Positions 51,279-59,606 of a stretch of 64,000 nt of DNA are shown here, one piece after another. The DNA is taken from positions 1 through 64,000 of the forward strand of contig NZ_CALGWU010000040.1 in assembly GCF_937936315.1 (NCBI RefSeq), read 5' to 3'. Position 1 is the first letter of the stretch; each line of letters starts with the position of its first letter. Made by a program: the position numbers and the translations under genes. This DNA is from an uncultured Capnocytophaga sp. (GTDB lineage: Bacteria; Bacteroidota; Bacteroidia; Flavobacteriales; Flavobacteriaceae). Below the pieces are notes generated by a model. That model searched no databases and was not told where the DNA came from. It worked only from the letters and a program-made list of their open reading frames with translations.

Positions 51279-52096
51279 ATATTCATATTATTTTCTATTG
51301 CTACAACACCATTGTTTTTTTCTGTAAACATTATTAATGGCTGCTTCACATCTTTTAATTTTTCTATAATAAAGTCTTTTTTAAATGCTTTTTCTTTTAA
51401 ACTTTCAAAAACTAATACTGCTTTTGGGGAACTATCATATCCATTAATTCTATATACAAAATAAGTTCGAGATTTCATTTTTATATTATCAACAACGTCC
51501 CGTGGAATTTTACTGATAGTATTAATTCGATTATAATAAGTTTTGTTAGAAGAATCTGGTAGATCATCTATAAAGAAATCCCTTTCTGCCCAACCTTTTC
51601 CTATAAAACCCTGATCTATTGGATAATCTTTTCTCCCTTCTTCTTCTAATGTTGGATTTTCAGAGGTTCTTCCTATAAGTTTAAATCTATTATTATAAAC
51701 TTTATACATACTAATTCTTTCTGTATGAGAAAAGTTAAGATTTCTAATTAATAGTCTTAAATATGATTTGAATAAGTCATTAGTATCATTGACAACATTA
51801 TTTAAACTTGACTCTAAATCTCTTATTTTTTGACTCTTATTCATATTTTCTTGCTCTAACTTATCAATTTCTTTTCCATAAAAAAATGATATCACACAAA
51901 AAGAAAAAAAGATTATTATTACAAAACAATAGAATACTTTTCCTAATGGAAACTCTGAGCTACCAATAACATATTCATCAAGATTTGATATATCTATTAT
52001 AGATAAAGCTAAACCTAAAATAGCTAAAACAATATTAGATTTATCAAACATCCAATCTATTGAGTTTTTTAACTTATTTCTCATTTCACTAATCAT
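51275..52096 (-). CDS. Membrane protein with coiled coil and GAF-like domain, Panacea partner
   Basis: A 273-residue protein. Two membrane helices (SNIVLAILGLALSIIDI near 20-36; VFYCFVIIIFFSFCVISFFY near 54-73) are followed by a coiled coil (about 75-105). A cytoplasmic domain of about 160 residues with MYKVYNNRFKLIGRT, QGFIGKGWAERDFF and KAVLVFESLKEKAF fits a GAF-like sensor fold. No catalytic motif is visible. Its ATG overlaps the lepA stop by 8 bases; ATG 52084 is an alternative. It is coupled to the Panacea gene by a 4-base overlap. Toxin or sensor role is inference. Confidence 0.65.
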   Translation of the reverse strand: MISEMRNKLKNSIDWMFDKSNIVLAILGLALSIIDISNLDEYVIGSSEFPLGKVFYCFVIIIFFSFCVISFFYGKEIDKLEQENMNKSQKIRDLESSLNNVVNDTNDLFKSYLRLLIRNLNFSHTERISMYKVYNNRFKLIGRTSENPTLEEEGRKDYPIDQGFIGKGWAERDFFIDDLPDSSNKTYYNRINTISKIPRDVVDNIKMKSRTYFVYRINGYDSSPKAVLVFESLKEKAFKKDFIIEKLKDVKQPLIMFTEKNNGVVAIENNMNI

Positions 52097-53885
52097 TCAG
52101 CTTCAACACCGCCATAAACGCACTCTGTGGTATCTCTACGTTACCCACTTGGCGCATACGTTTTTTACCGGCTTTCTGTTTCTCTAAGAGCTTACGTTTA
52201 CGCGAGATATCCCCTCCGTAACACTTAGCAGTAACGTCTTTGCGGAGGGCTTTAATAGTCTCACGTGAGATAATTTTAGCCCCAATAGCAGCTTGGATAG
52301 GAATGTCAAACTGCTGGCGCGGGATCAGTTCGCGGAGTTTCTCACACATCTTTTTGCCTATATTATAAGCATTATCGGCGTGGATAAGGGCAGAGAGGGC
52401 ATCTACCGATTGTGAGTTGATGAGAATATCCACTTTCACAAGGTTGGAAGCACGCATCCCAATAGGTGAATAGTCAAAGGAGGCATACCCCTTGCTGACG
52501 GTCTTGAGGCGATCGTAGAAGTCGAACACGATTTCAGCAAGTGGCATATCAAAGTTCAGCTCCACACGCTCAGGGGTGAGGTAGTGCTGATTGGTGATGA
52601 CACCGCGTTTTTCAATACAGAGCGACATCACCTGACCTATAAAATCTGATTTAGTAATGATGCTCGCCTTGATATAAGGCTCTTCCACGCGGTCTAATTT
52701 AGAAGGGTCGGGGAGGTCGGAAGGGTTATTTACGATAATCGCTTTTTCGGGTTCTTTTTTGGTAAAGGCGTGGTAACTTACGTTGGGTACGGTAGTAATC
52801 ACGGTCATACCAAACTCGCGTTCCAAGCGTTCTTGTACGATTTCTAAGTGTAACATTCCTAAGAATCCACAGCGGAAGCCAAAGCCCAAAGCGGCAGAAC
52901 TTTCAGGGGTAAACACTAAGGAAGCATCGTTCAGTTGGAGTTTTTCCATTGAGGCGCGCAACTCTTCGTAATCTTCGGTGTCTACCGGATAAATACCCGC
53001 AAATACCATCGGTTTTACGTTTTCAAAACCATCAATAGCCTCTTTGCAGCCATCTACTGCCGAGGTAATCGTGTCACCCACTTTCACCTCACGCGCATCT
53101 TTGATACCAGTGATAAGGTAACCCACATCGCCAGTGCCTATCACTTGTTTGGGCACTTGGTTGAGTTTGAGCGTACCCACTTCGTCGGCATCATAGATTT
53201 TTCCGTTGGACATAAATTTGATTTTCTGTCCTTTGCGTATTTCACCATTCATCACGCGGAAGTAGGTTTCCACCCCACGGAAAGAGTTGTACACCGAGTC
53301 GAAAATCAACGCTTGTAACGGTGCTTTAGGGTCACCAGTAGGCGCAGGAATACGCTCGATAATAGCCTCTAAAATTGCCTCTACCCCCAAGCCTGTTTTT
53401 CCACTGGCAGGGATAATGTCATCGGGCGAGCAACCGAGAAGATCTACAATATCGTCTTTCACCTCTTCGGGGTTAGCACTGGGGAGGTCTATTTTGTTGA
53501 GTACGGGAATGATTTCAAGGTCGTTTTCGAGCGCCAAGTAGAGGTTGGAAATCGTTTGTGCCTGAATGCTTTGAGCGGCATCTACGATGAGGAGAGCCCC
53601 CTCGCAAGCAGCGATGGAACGGGATACCTCGTAAGAGAAATCCACGTGACCTGGGGTATCAATAAGATTGAGGGTATATTTTTCGCCTTTGTACACATAT
53701 TCCATTTGGATAGCGTGGCTTTTGATAGTAATACCGCGCTCGCGCTCCAAGTCCATATTGTCCAACAATTGGTCTTGTTTTTCGCGTTCAGTAACGGTTT
53801 GGGTAAAGTCGAGCAAACGGTCGGCTAAAGTGCTCTTGCCGTGGTCGATATGTGCAATAATACAGAAGTTACGTATGTTTTTCAT
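52089..53885 (-). CDS. lepA: Elongation factor 4 (LepA)
   Basis: LepA, 598 residues, is a ribosome-bound translational GTPase. RNFCIIAHIDHGKSTLADRL (P-loop), LDNMDLERERGITIKSHAIQ (switch I) and LIDTPGHVDFSYEVSRSIAA (switch II), PVLNKIDLPSA and the C-terminal LepA domain (YGGDISRKRKLLEKQKAGKK) are complete. Its stop is overlapped by the AT-rich accessory gene, which is unusual for this core gene. A promoter lies at 53966-53997. Confidence 0.97.
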   Translation of the reverse strand: MKNIRNFCIIAHIDHGKSTLADRLLDFTQTVTEREKQDQLLDNMDLERERGITIKSHAIQMEYVYKGEKYTLNLIDTPGHVDFSYEVSRSIAACEGALLIVDAAQSIQAQTISNLYLALENDLEIIPVLNKIDLPSANPEEVKDDIVDLLGCSPDDIIPASGKTGLGVEAILEAIIERIPAPTGDPKAPLQALIFDSVYNSFRGVETYFRVMNGEIRKGQKIKFMSNGKIYDADEVGTLKLNQVPKQVIGTGDVGYLITGIKDAREVKVGDTITSAVDGCKEAIDGFENVKPMVFAGIYPVDTEDYEELRASMEKLQLNDASLVFTPESSAALGFGFRCGFLGMLHLEIVQERLEREFGMTVITTVPNVSYHAFTKKEPEKAIIVNNPSDLPDPSKLDRVEEPYIKASIITKSDFIGQVMSLCIEKRGVITNQHYLTPERVELNFDMPLAEIVFDFYDRLKTVSKGYASFDYSPIGMRASNLVKVDILINSQSVDALSALIHADNAYNIGKKMCEKLRELIPRQQFDIPIQAAIGAKIISRETIKALRKDVTAKCYGGDISRKRKLLEKQKAGKKRMRQVGNVEIPQSAFMAVLKLND

Positions 53886-53965
53886 TGTATAAATTAGTCG
53901 TTAGCTATTTAGTTGATAGTTGTTGTTACGAGGCGATATGCCGCAACTATCAGTAATTAAGGGCG

Positions 53966-53997
53966 CAAAGGTAGTAAATAATTAGTGAATTAACAAA
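53966..53997 (-). promoter_or_regulatory. Promoter of lepA
   Basis: Minus-strand TTTG (53994-53997), 20 bases, TACCTTTG (53966-53973), about 80 bases before the ATG. Confidence 0.72.
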
Positions 53998-54067
53998 AAT
54001 ACTCATTAGAAGCCTCTCTAGAGAAGTTACTAAAAAGCTAAAATCCATCATACACTAATCCTCTAAT

Positions 54068-54098
54068 ATTGTTATTCATTTTTTTTTTATTATCTTTG
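54068..54098 (+). promoter_or_regulatory. Promoter of the PLD-like gene
   Basis: ATTG (54068-54071), 19 bases, TATCTTTG (54091-54098), with a T10 run in the spacer whose length could vary. The predicted start is near 54101, leaving a leader of under 20 bases. Confidence 0.68.
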
Positions 54099-54118
54099 CC
54101 TCGTAATAAAAAAACACT

Positions 54119-55054
54119 ATGGACTTTTTAACTGGAAAACCGCTATCGGATACTATTTACGACACTCTTTTTAAGGCGGAAAAAGAACTTATCATCATTT
54201 CGCCTTATATTCAGCTGGGTGATTACCTCAAAGATAATATCTTTAAACAACACCTGAACAACTCCAAACTGCATATTCTCATTGGCTTTGGCAAAAACGA
54301 ACGCAATAAAGAGCGCAGTTTCAAAAGGGAAGAAATAGAATACTTCTTGACTTTCCCGAATATTACTATTGTTTACATCCCCGAATTGCACGGCAAGTAT
54401 TATGCGAACGAAAAACAGTCGGTCATTACCTCTATGAACCTTATGGACTATTCCTTGGTAAACAATGTAGAGTTTGGCGTACTTGCCGAAAAAGCCCTCA
54501 CCGACCTTGTGAACAAAAACAACTTCTTCGAGACTTCCAAAAATACCATTATGAGTGTGCTTGACAGCGGTTACACTATCTTTGCCAAACGCCCTAACTA
54601 CAACAAGAAGTTTTTAGGTCTGGCAAAAGACTATGTAGGCTCTACCGTACATTTAGACTTGGTAGATGATGTACTCTCAAACAGAGCCGTGAAGCCTATC
54701 CGTTACTCTTCTTTTGTGCCTGAAAACTATGTAAATGCGGAGAACAGACAACGCACAGAAAGAGAGCCTGCACCTGAAAAAGCAGTACAAGAGGAGACTC
54801 CACAAGCTATAACACAAGAAATAGTACAACCTATTGCACAAGCTGCTCCACAAGAAAAGAAAGGACATTGCATACGTTGTAATACCGAAATACCACTTAA
54901 TCCATTGATGCCTTTATGTGAAAGTTGCTACCCTATATGGGCAAAATTTGGCAATCGTTTTTATGAGGAAAACTACTGTCATTGTTGTGGTGAAGAGAAA
55001 AAAGTAACCGTAGCAACACCTTTGTGTTATAGTTGCTATGCCAAACAATCATAA
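54119..55054 (+). CDS. Phospholipase D-like protein with C-terminal zinc ribbons
   Basis: The protein has 311 residues. The N-terminal 180 residues are a PLD-like domain (KAEKELIIISPYIQLGDYLK; HGKYYANEKQSVITSMNLMD with His91, Lys93, Ser105 and Asn107). Only one HxK-type motif is present, so activity would need a dimer. After a Gln/Pro/Glu-rich linker (about 210-247), two zinc-ribbon-like modules carry CxxC pairs at 251/254, 267/270, 287/290 and 303/306. A role as a nucleic-acid-acting PLD nuclease is possible; the family is uncharacterised to my knowledge. First gene of a plus-strand series. Confidence 0.75.
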   Translation: MDFLTGKPLSDTIYDTLFKAEKELIIISPYIQLGDYLKDNIFKQHLNNSKLHILIGFGKNERNKERSFKREEIEYFLTFPNITIVYIPELHGKYYANEKQSVITSMNLMDYSLVNNVEFGVLAEKALTDLVNKNNFFETSKNTIMSVLDSGYTIFAKRPNYNKKFLGLAKDYVGSTVHLDLVDDVLSNRAVKPIRYSSFVPENYVNAENRQRTEREPAPEKAVQEETPQAITQEIVQPIAQAAPQEKKGHCIRCNTEIPLNPLMPLCESCYPIWAKFGNRFYEENYCHCCGEEKKVTVATPLCYSCYAKQS

Positions 55055-55064
55055 AATAAAGCAA

Positions 55065-56177
55065 ATGTCCCAATTCATTACTCAAAAAGACCAAATCATC
55101 GCGCAAATGCGTGCAGAACTCTCTGCAACCATTGAGGAAGACCGTTACTATACTGAAGAAAACATCACCGATTGTAACGCTCATTTGGAGGCTTTCTTGG
55201 CTAAATTAGAAAAAGCTGACCAAGCCACAGACAAACAGACTTACCTCGCAGAAGCTATACAAACCCTCTGCGAGCAACTCTCTACTTTTAATAACCCAGA
55301 GGAAGAAGAAATGCCTGAATTCCTTTGGGGATTTTTGTATCTTGGCTATACCAAAGAGCTTACTGATTTTATTCGTGAAGCAGCCTTGGCGTATGGTTTT
55401 AAGCCTACCCCTACAGTAATAGATTTGTACTATTGCAGGGTAGAAATAGGTGGTTTTGATTGGTTTTCAGTAGTATTAGGAGGTATAGAAGAGGAAAACT
55501 TTGCATGTTTGGATTATGATCCTAATACACATCAATTCTATTATGATGAAAACCCTTATGGTGACCCTTTTCCTCTACCTCTTTACAATGTACAAGCAAA
55601 ACCTGACTACAGCGAATTATCTTTTGAAGTGCTTTCAAGAGATAAACTTCAGCACTTCTGCTTCTTGGCACAATATCCATCGGATAAGGTGTGGATTAAA
55701 ACTATTTACGATTTACATACTGGGCAAGTACTCTTAACCAAACATAAAAAACACTGGAGTAGTATTACTTTGGTTACCGAAAATGGAAAGCTCAAAGAAC
55801 TACGCCCCATACAATACGATGAGAGTGGAGAGGTGATTGATATTTTCCAAGAAAACGGCGGTTTTGATGTCTTCCCAATGGGAATCAATGAAAATGGCGA
55901 ACTACAAGGCAAATACGTGATTGCCAACACCAAGATTATCGAGGAAAAAGTATTCTTTGCCGACCATCGTACAGAGTGGCAACTTTATGAGTTACAAAAC
56001 ATCACTATGCAAAAAGGCAAAATAACCCTTACCTCTACAGAAAAACGATATACTCGCGACCAGAATGGCAAACTGCTTATCAAAAACATTACCCCTATAA
56101 GTCTCAGTTACGAACTGAAAAACAGCGATTTTGTATTACACTTCATCGAAGAAGTAATCAATGTAACAAACCAATGA
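55065..56177 (+). CDS. Unrecognised 370-residue protein
   Basis: A soluble acidic protein I do not recognise, from the ATG at 55065 (MSQFITQKDQIIAQMRAELS); the 55038 opening overlaps the PLD gene and is less likely. The N-terminal 75 residues are helical. FLWGFLYLGYTKELTDFIRE and IDLYYCRVEIGGFDWFSVVL follow. The C-terminal half is beta-rich with repeated YDESGEV / NENGEL / RDQNGKL turns, perhaps a propeller or a MORN-like sheet. It lies 10 bp after the PLD gene and overlaps the YfcC gene by four bases (ATGA), so all three are likely co-transcribed. Confidence 0.6.
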   Translation: MSQFITQKDQIIAQMRAELSATIEEDRYYTEENITDCNAHLEAFLAKLEKADQATDKQTYLAEAIQTLCEQLSTFNNPEEEEMPEFLWGFLYLGYTKELTDFIREAALAYGFKPTPTVIDLYYCRVEIGGFDWFSVVLGGIEEENFACLDYDPNTHQFYYDENPYGDPFPLPLYNVQAKPDYSELSFEVLSRDKLQHFCFLAQYPSDKVWIKTIYDLHTGQVLLTKHKKHWSSITLVTENGKLKELRPIQYDESGEVIDIFQENGGFDVFPMGINENGELQGKYVIANTKIIEEKVFFADHRTEWQLYELQNITMQKGKITLTSTEKRYTRDQNGKLLIKNITPISLSYELKNSDFVLHFIEEVINVTNQ

Positions 56178-57652
56178 AAAAACTAAAATTCCCTACTCCC
56201 TATACGGTACTAATGTTGGTAATTATTTTAGCTGCCAGCCTTACTTTTTTATTACCTTCGGGGGCTTATAACACCTTACAGTATAACAAAGCAAACGATA
56301 CTTTTGTAATTCACACTTCCGATAGTACTTATGCACTACCTGCAACACAAGAACAGCTCAAGGATTTGGGGATCAACATTCAGTTAAGCAAATTCAAAGA
56401 AGAGAAAATACGCAAACCTATCTCAATTCCCAATACGTATGTACAGAGCCAACCGCATTATCAAGGTGTTAAATCAGTGCTCTTCGCTCCTATCAAAGGA
56501 ATTTACGACACTATTGACATTATATTGTTCGTATTAGTATTAGGCGGCTTTATAGGGGTATTCAATAGTTCGGGAGCTCTAAATATGGGGGTTGGCTATT
56601 TAGCGCACAAACTCAAAGGACGTGAGGGTATCCTTATCATTCTGCTCACTACACTTTTGGCATTAGGAGGTACATCTTTTGGCTTAGCTGAAGAAACTTT
56701 AGTGTTCTACCCTATGATAGTTCCTATTTTCTTGGCAGCAGGCTACGACCTAATGGTACCGTTGGCTGTAATCTACATAGGTTCCAACATAGGTACATTG
56801 GCATCAACTACCAATCCGTTTGCAGTGATTATCGCTTCCGATGCCGCGGGAGTAGATTGGACATCGGGATTGAGTATTCGCATCATAGCTTTGTTTTTGT
56901 GTGTTGTGATAAGTATTATTTATATTATCCGCTATGCCGAAAAAGTGCGCAAACACCCCGAAAAATCAATTGTATATGGAGTAGCTATTCCCGAAATATA
57001 TGCTTCTAACAGCTCCGAACCTACCACTTCTCTCAAAGTTTCTACTAAAATAGAACTCTTAGTATTTGCGCTCTCATTTGTGATTATGATCATAGGCGTA
57101 TCGCAATGGGAATGGGGTTTTATGGAAATGACTGCACTATTTTTGGTTGCTGTCATTGCTATTGCATTCTTGCAACGCTGTGGTGAACAGCAATTCATCA
57201 GTGAATTTATGGCAGGAGCTCGCGATTTATTAGGCGTTGCTTTTATCATTGGGATAGCCAGAGGAGTATCGTTTATATTGAACGACGGACAAATATCAGG
57301 TACTATTTTACATTATGCTACCGACCTTGTGCAAGGAATGTCGCCTATGGTCTTTCTGCCAATGCTAATGCTTATTTTTGGGCTACTCAGTTTGTTTATA
57401 GCTTCCTCCTCAGGAATGGCTGTACTAACGATGCCCATTATAGGCTCACTGGCTTCAGTTGTAGGAGTAGAAGGACATAGTGTGGTAAGTGCCTACCTCT
57501 TTGGAATGGGAATAATGGCTTTTATCACCCCTACCGGACTCATATTGCCTTCACTAGCAATGGTAAATATCAACTACAAACAGTGGTTGCGTTTCATCTC
57601 ACCACTAGCACTCATTCTTATAGTAGTACTCACTATTTTATTATGGATTTAA
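56174..57652 (+). CDS. YfcC family (C4-dicarboxylate/basic amino acid carrier-like) membrane protein
   Basis: An inner membrane carrier of 492 residues with about 12 helices. VLMLVIILAASLTFLLPSGA and a periplasmic loop start it, then TLLALGGTSFGLAEETLVFY and NIGTLASTTNPFAVIIASDA, hallmark polar loops of the DcuC/YfcC family. FIASSSGMAVLTMPIIGSLA and GIMAFITPTGLILPSLAMVN follow in the second half. The substrate is unknown; family members move dicarboxylates or amino acids. It is coupled to the preceding unknown gene by ATGA. Confidence 0.85.
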   Translation: MKKLKFPTPYTVLMLVIILAASLTFLLPSGAYNTLQYNKANDTFVIHTSDSTYALPATQEQLKDLGINIQLSKFKEEKIRKPISIPNTYVQSQPHYQGVKSVLFAPIKGIYDTIDIILFVLVLGGFIGVFNSSGALNMGVGYLAHKLKGREGILIILLTTLLALGGTSFGLAEETLVFYPMIVPIFLAAGYDLMVPLAVIYIGSNIGTLASTTNPFAVIIASDAAGVDWTSGLSIRIIALFLCVVISIIYIIRYAEKVRKHPEKSIVYGVAIPEIYASNSSEPTTSLKVSTKIELLVFALSFVIMIIGVSQWEWGFMEMTALFLVAVIAIAFLQRCGEQQFISEFMAGARDLLGVAFIIGIARGVSFILNDGQISGTILHYATDLVQGMSPMVFLPMLMLIFGLLSLFIASSSGMAVLTMPIIGSLASVVGVEGHSVVSAYLFGMGIMAFITPTGLILPSLAMVNINYKQWLRFISPLALILIVVLTILLWI

Positions 57653-57665
57653 AAATACAAAACTT

Positions 57666-58292
57666 ATGAATATCACTTTTATCATTATTCTTGTTGCTAC
57701 AATTGCAATAAGTTATCACGGTTTCAACAACCCTACTTTCTTCAACCGCTACAAATTTAATGTAGGAGCGGTGCAAAAAGGCGATTATGTGCGTCTGTTA
57801 TCTTCTGGTTTCCTCCACGCCGATTGGCAACACCTCATTTTTAATATGATTTCACTCTATTTCTTTCAAGATGTGATTATCGGTTCTATGGGTAACCTAC
57901 TATTCTTGCTCATTTATTTTGGGTCAATGCTACTGGGGAGCATCTTTAGTTTGCGTATCTATAAACATCAACCCTATTACTCTGCCATAGGAGCTTCGGG
58001 AGCTGTATCGGGGATTATCTTTGCTGCTATTGCTCTATATCCTACAGCATTGAGTGTAAACTTCTTGCCAGGATGGCTCTTTGGAGCATTGTACTTTGGG
58101 TATTCGGTATTTATGATGTTCAACCCACAACAAGGCGACAATTTAGGGCACGCAGCTCATTTAGGTGGGGCACTCTTTGGCTTGGCAGTAGTAATAGTCT
58201 ACGCCCCTGAGGTAGTGATACGCCACGCTTTCTATTTGGGAGTAATGGCATTGCCTTTGGGCTATATGGGAGTACGGTTGTTAAAAAAGTAA
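57666..58292 (+). CDS. Rhomboid family intramembrane serine protease
   Basis: The protein has 208 residues with about six membrane helices. LLSSGFLHADWQHLIFNMIS carries the usual HxxxxHxxxN helix. The catalytic Ser is in YYSAIGASGAVSGIIFAAIA and the catalytic His in GHAAHLGGALFGLAV, so the dyad is intact. It would cleave transmembrane substrates. It starts 13 bp past the YfcC-type gene and is followed after 4 bases by the broken zinc-ribbon gene. Confidence 0.92.
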   Translation: MNITFIIILVATIAISYHGFNNPTFFNRYKFNVGAVQKGDYVRLLSSGFLHADWQHLIFNMISLYFFQDVIIGSMGNLLFLLIYFGSMLLGSIFSLRIYKHQPYYSAIGASGAVSGIIFAAIALYPTALSVNFLPGWLFGALYFGYSVFMMFNPQQGDNLGHAAHLGGALFGLAVVIVYAPEVVIRHAFYLGVMALPLGYMGVRLLKK

Positions 58293-58296
58293 TAAG

Positions 58297-58662
58297 ATGA
58301 GAGTCTTTTAAAAATGCAAAAATTGTGGGTATGAAAATTCTTGTGCTACTGAGGCCACAAGTCGTGTAGAGTTTGCAATGCAAGAAGGAGAATACAAGAA
58401 AATCACTTGCAAAAACTGCAATTATTCTCATCAATATCAGCCTAACGATTTTTACGCCAAAACTTCAAAAGTACCACAAATTATAGCTCTGAGTTCTTTT
58501 GTAGTGGGAATGACATTGCTAATATATAGCTATATTACCAGTTTTGATGGTATAGGCTGGGGAATGCTTATTCTTATCCCTTCAATAATATACATCTTTT
58601 TTATAAAAGAAGAAACTCGCCGTGTAAGTGGTTTTAACCGAATTTCATTTCGTAGAAAATAA
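58297..58662 (+). pseudogene. Zinc-ribbon two-helix membrane protein with early in-frame stop
   Basis: From the ATG at 58297 the frame reads MRVF, then TAA (58309-58311), then KCKNCGYENSCATEATSRVE and continues open to 58662. The two CxxC pairs (CKNCGYEN and CKNCNYSH) form a zinc ribbon, so the coding region clearly begins before the stop. Two helices follow (IIALSSFVVGMTLLIYSYIT; WGMLILIPSIIYIFFI) and a basic tail. The next ATG (58378) yields 94 residues without the first CxxC. Either the gene is damaged, it starts at an unusual codon, or a base is misread. Confidence 0.65.
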
Positions 58663-58675
58663 TTAAAATAACCTT

Positions 58676-59476
58676 ATGTATATTTCTATTATTTTAATAG
58701 CAATACTCCTTACTTATTACTTTGTAAAGCGATTTCGCCCTCAATCAGGGATTCTTACTTATCTTATCACTTTTGCAATAGTATCCCCTATTACTTTAGC
58801 TGGAACATTGCTCCCGATAACCGTTGTTCAATATATAAAAGACTTAAACCAAAGTGAAACTTACAACGCTAAAATCGTAGATTTTGTATATGAAACAAGA
58901 GAGAAAACAGATAGTAGCGACCATACAATAGAAGTTACCGTAAAAGTACCTGTGTTTCAGTTAGTAACCTCACAAGGAGATACAATTACAAAGAAAGCTG
59001 TGCATTACAATAGTTCATATTCCTACAAGGAGGAAACAATGTATTGCAAAGTAAACTACAATCCCTCTACAGGGAATATTTTTATAACAGATAGAGGATT
59101 CTATAAAATGCTATCCGTAATGATTTTCTTTGCCTTGTTTTTTGATTTTCTCCTCGTAGGAATTGTGCTTTATGCCTTGGGTAAAGATATGACGCGTTAC
59201 AAGCAAATGCTGGGGATTGTAGTTTTTCGTATCACTATTCCAATGGCAATACTTGGCTTTGCGGCAATCCTTTTGCTTGCTGCTTATGAACAAAGTGATA
59301 TGTCCTTATTTGCCAAAATAGCTTGTATTGGTTTTGGAGTACTGCTTTTATTAGCTTCTATAGGTTTAATAATACTATCCAACTCTAAAAACAAAAAGAG
59401 GAATAGAAAGAGAAACAGCAACAACCCTCAAAACAACCAACGCTCTCATCCATCTTTTTTAGAATTCAGAAATTAA
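58676..59476 (+). CDS. DUF3592-like membrane protein
   Basis: A 266-residue protein with helices at 1-17, 26-50, about 145-170, 180-205 and 215-235. An extracytoplasmic loop of about 90 residues (YNAKIVDFVYETREKTDSSD; VPVFQLVTSQGDTITKKAVH) resembles the beta domain of DUF3592 proteins (peptide of the form Y-P-V-x-F-x-x-x-G). The C-terminus is a basic Asn/Arg/Lys-rich tail (SNSKNKKRNRKRNSNNPQNN). Function unknown. It starts 13 bp past the zinc-ribbon gene. Confidence 0.65.
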   Translation: MYISIILIAILLTYYFVKRFRPQSGILTYLITFAIVSPITLAGTLLPITVVQYIKDLNQSETYNAKIVDFVYETREKTDSSDHTIEVTVKVPVFQLVTSQGDTITKKAVHYNSSYSYKEETMYCKVNYNPSTGNIFITDRGFYKMLSVMIFFALFFDFLLVGIVLYALGKDMTRYKQMLGIVVFRITIPMAILGFAAILLLAAYEQSDMSLFAKIACIGFGVLLLLASIGLIILSNSKNKKRNRKRNSNNPQNNQRSHPSFLEFRN

Positions 59477-59606
59477 AATATAAAAAACTTTATACAAAGC
59501 TGATTTACAACTATATTTACAAATTGTCCCCTTTCTGGAAAGCTAACGAGTGCTCACTATTAGATATTTGGAGGACAAATTGTTAATTGTTAATTGTCAA
59601 TTGATT

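Noticed and set aside
49691..52096. An integrated mobile element with attachment sites
   Set aside because: The region is AT-rich and accessory in content, but no integrase, transposase, flanking repeats or tRNA is present.
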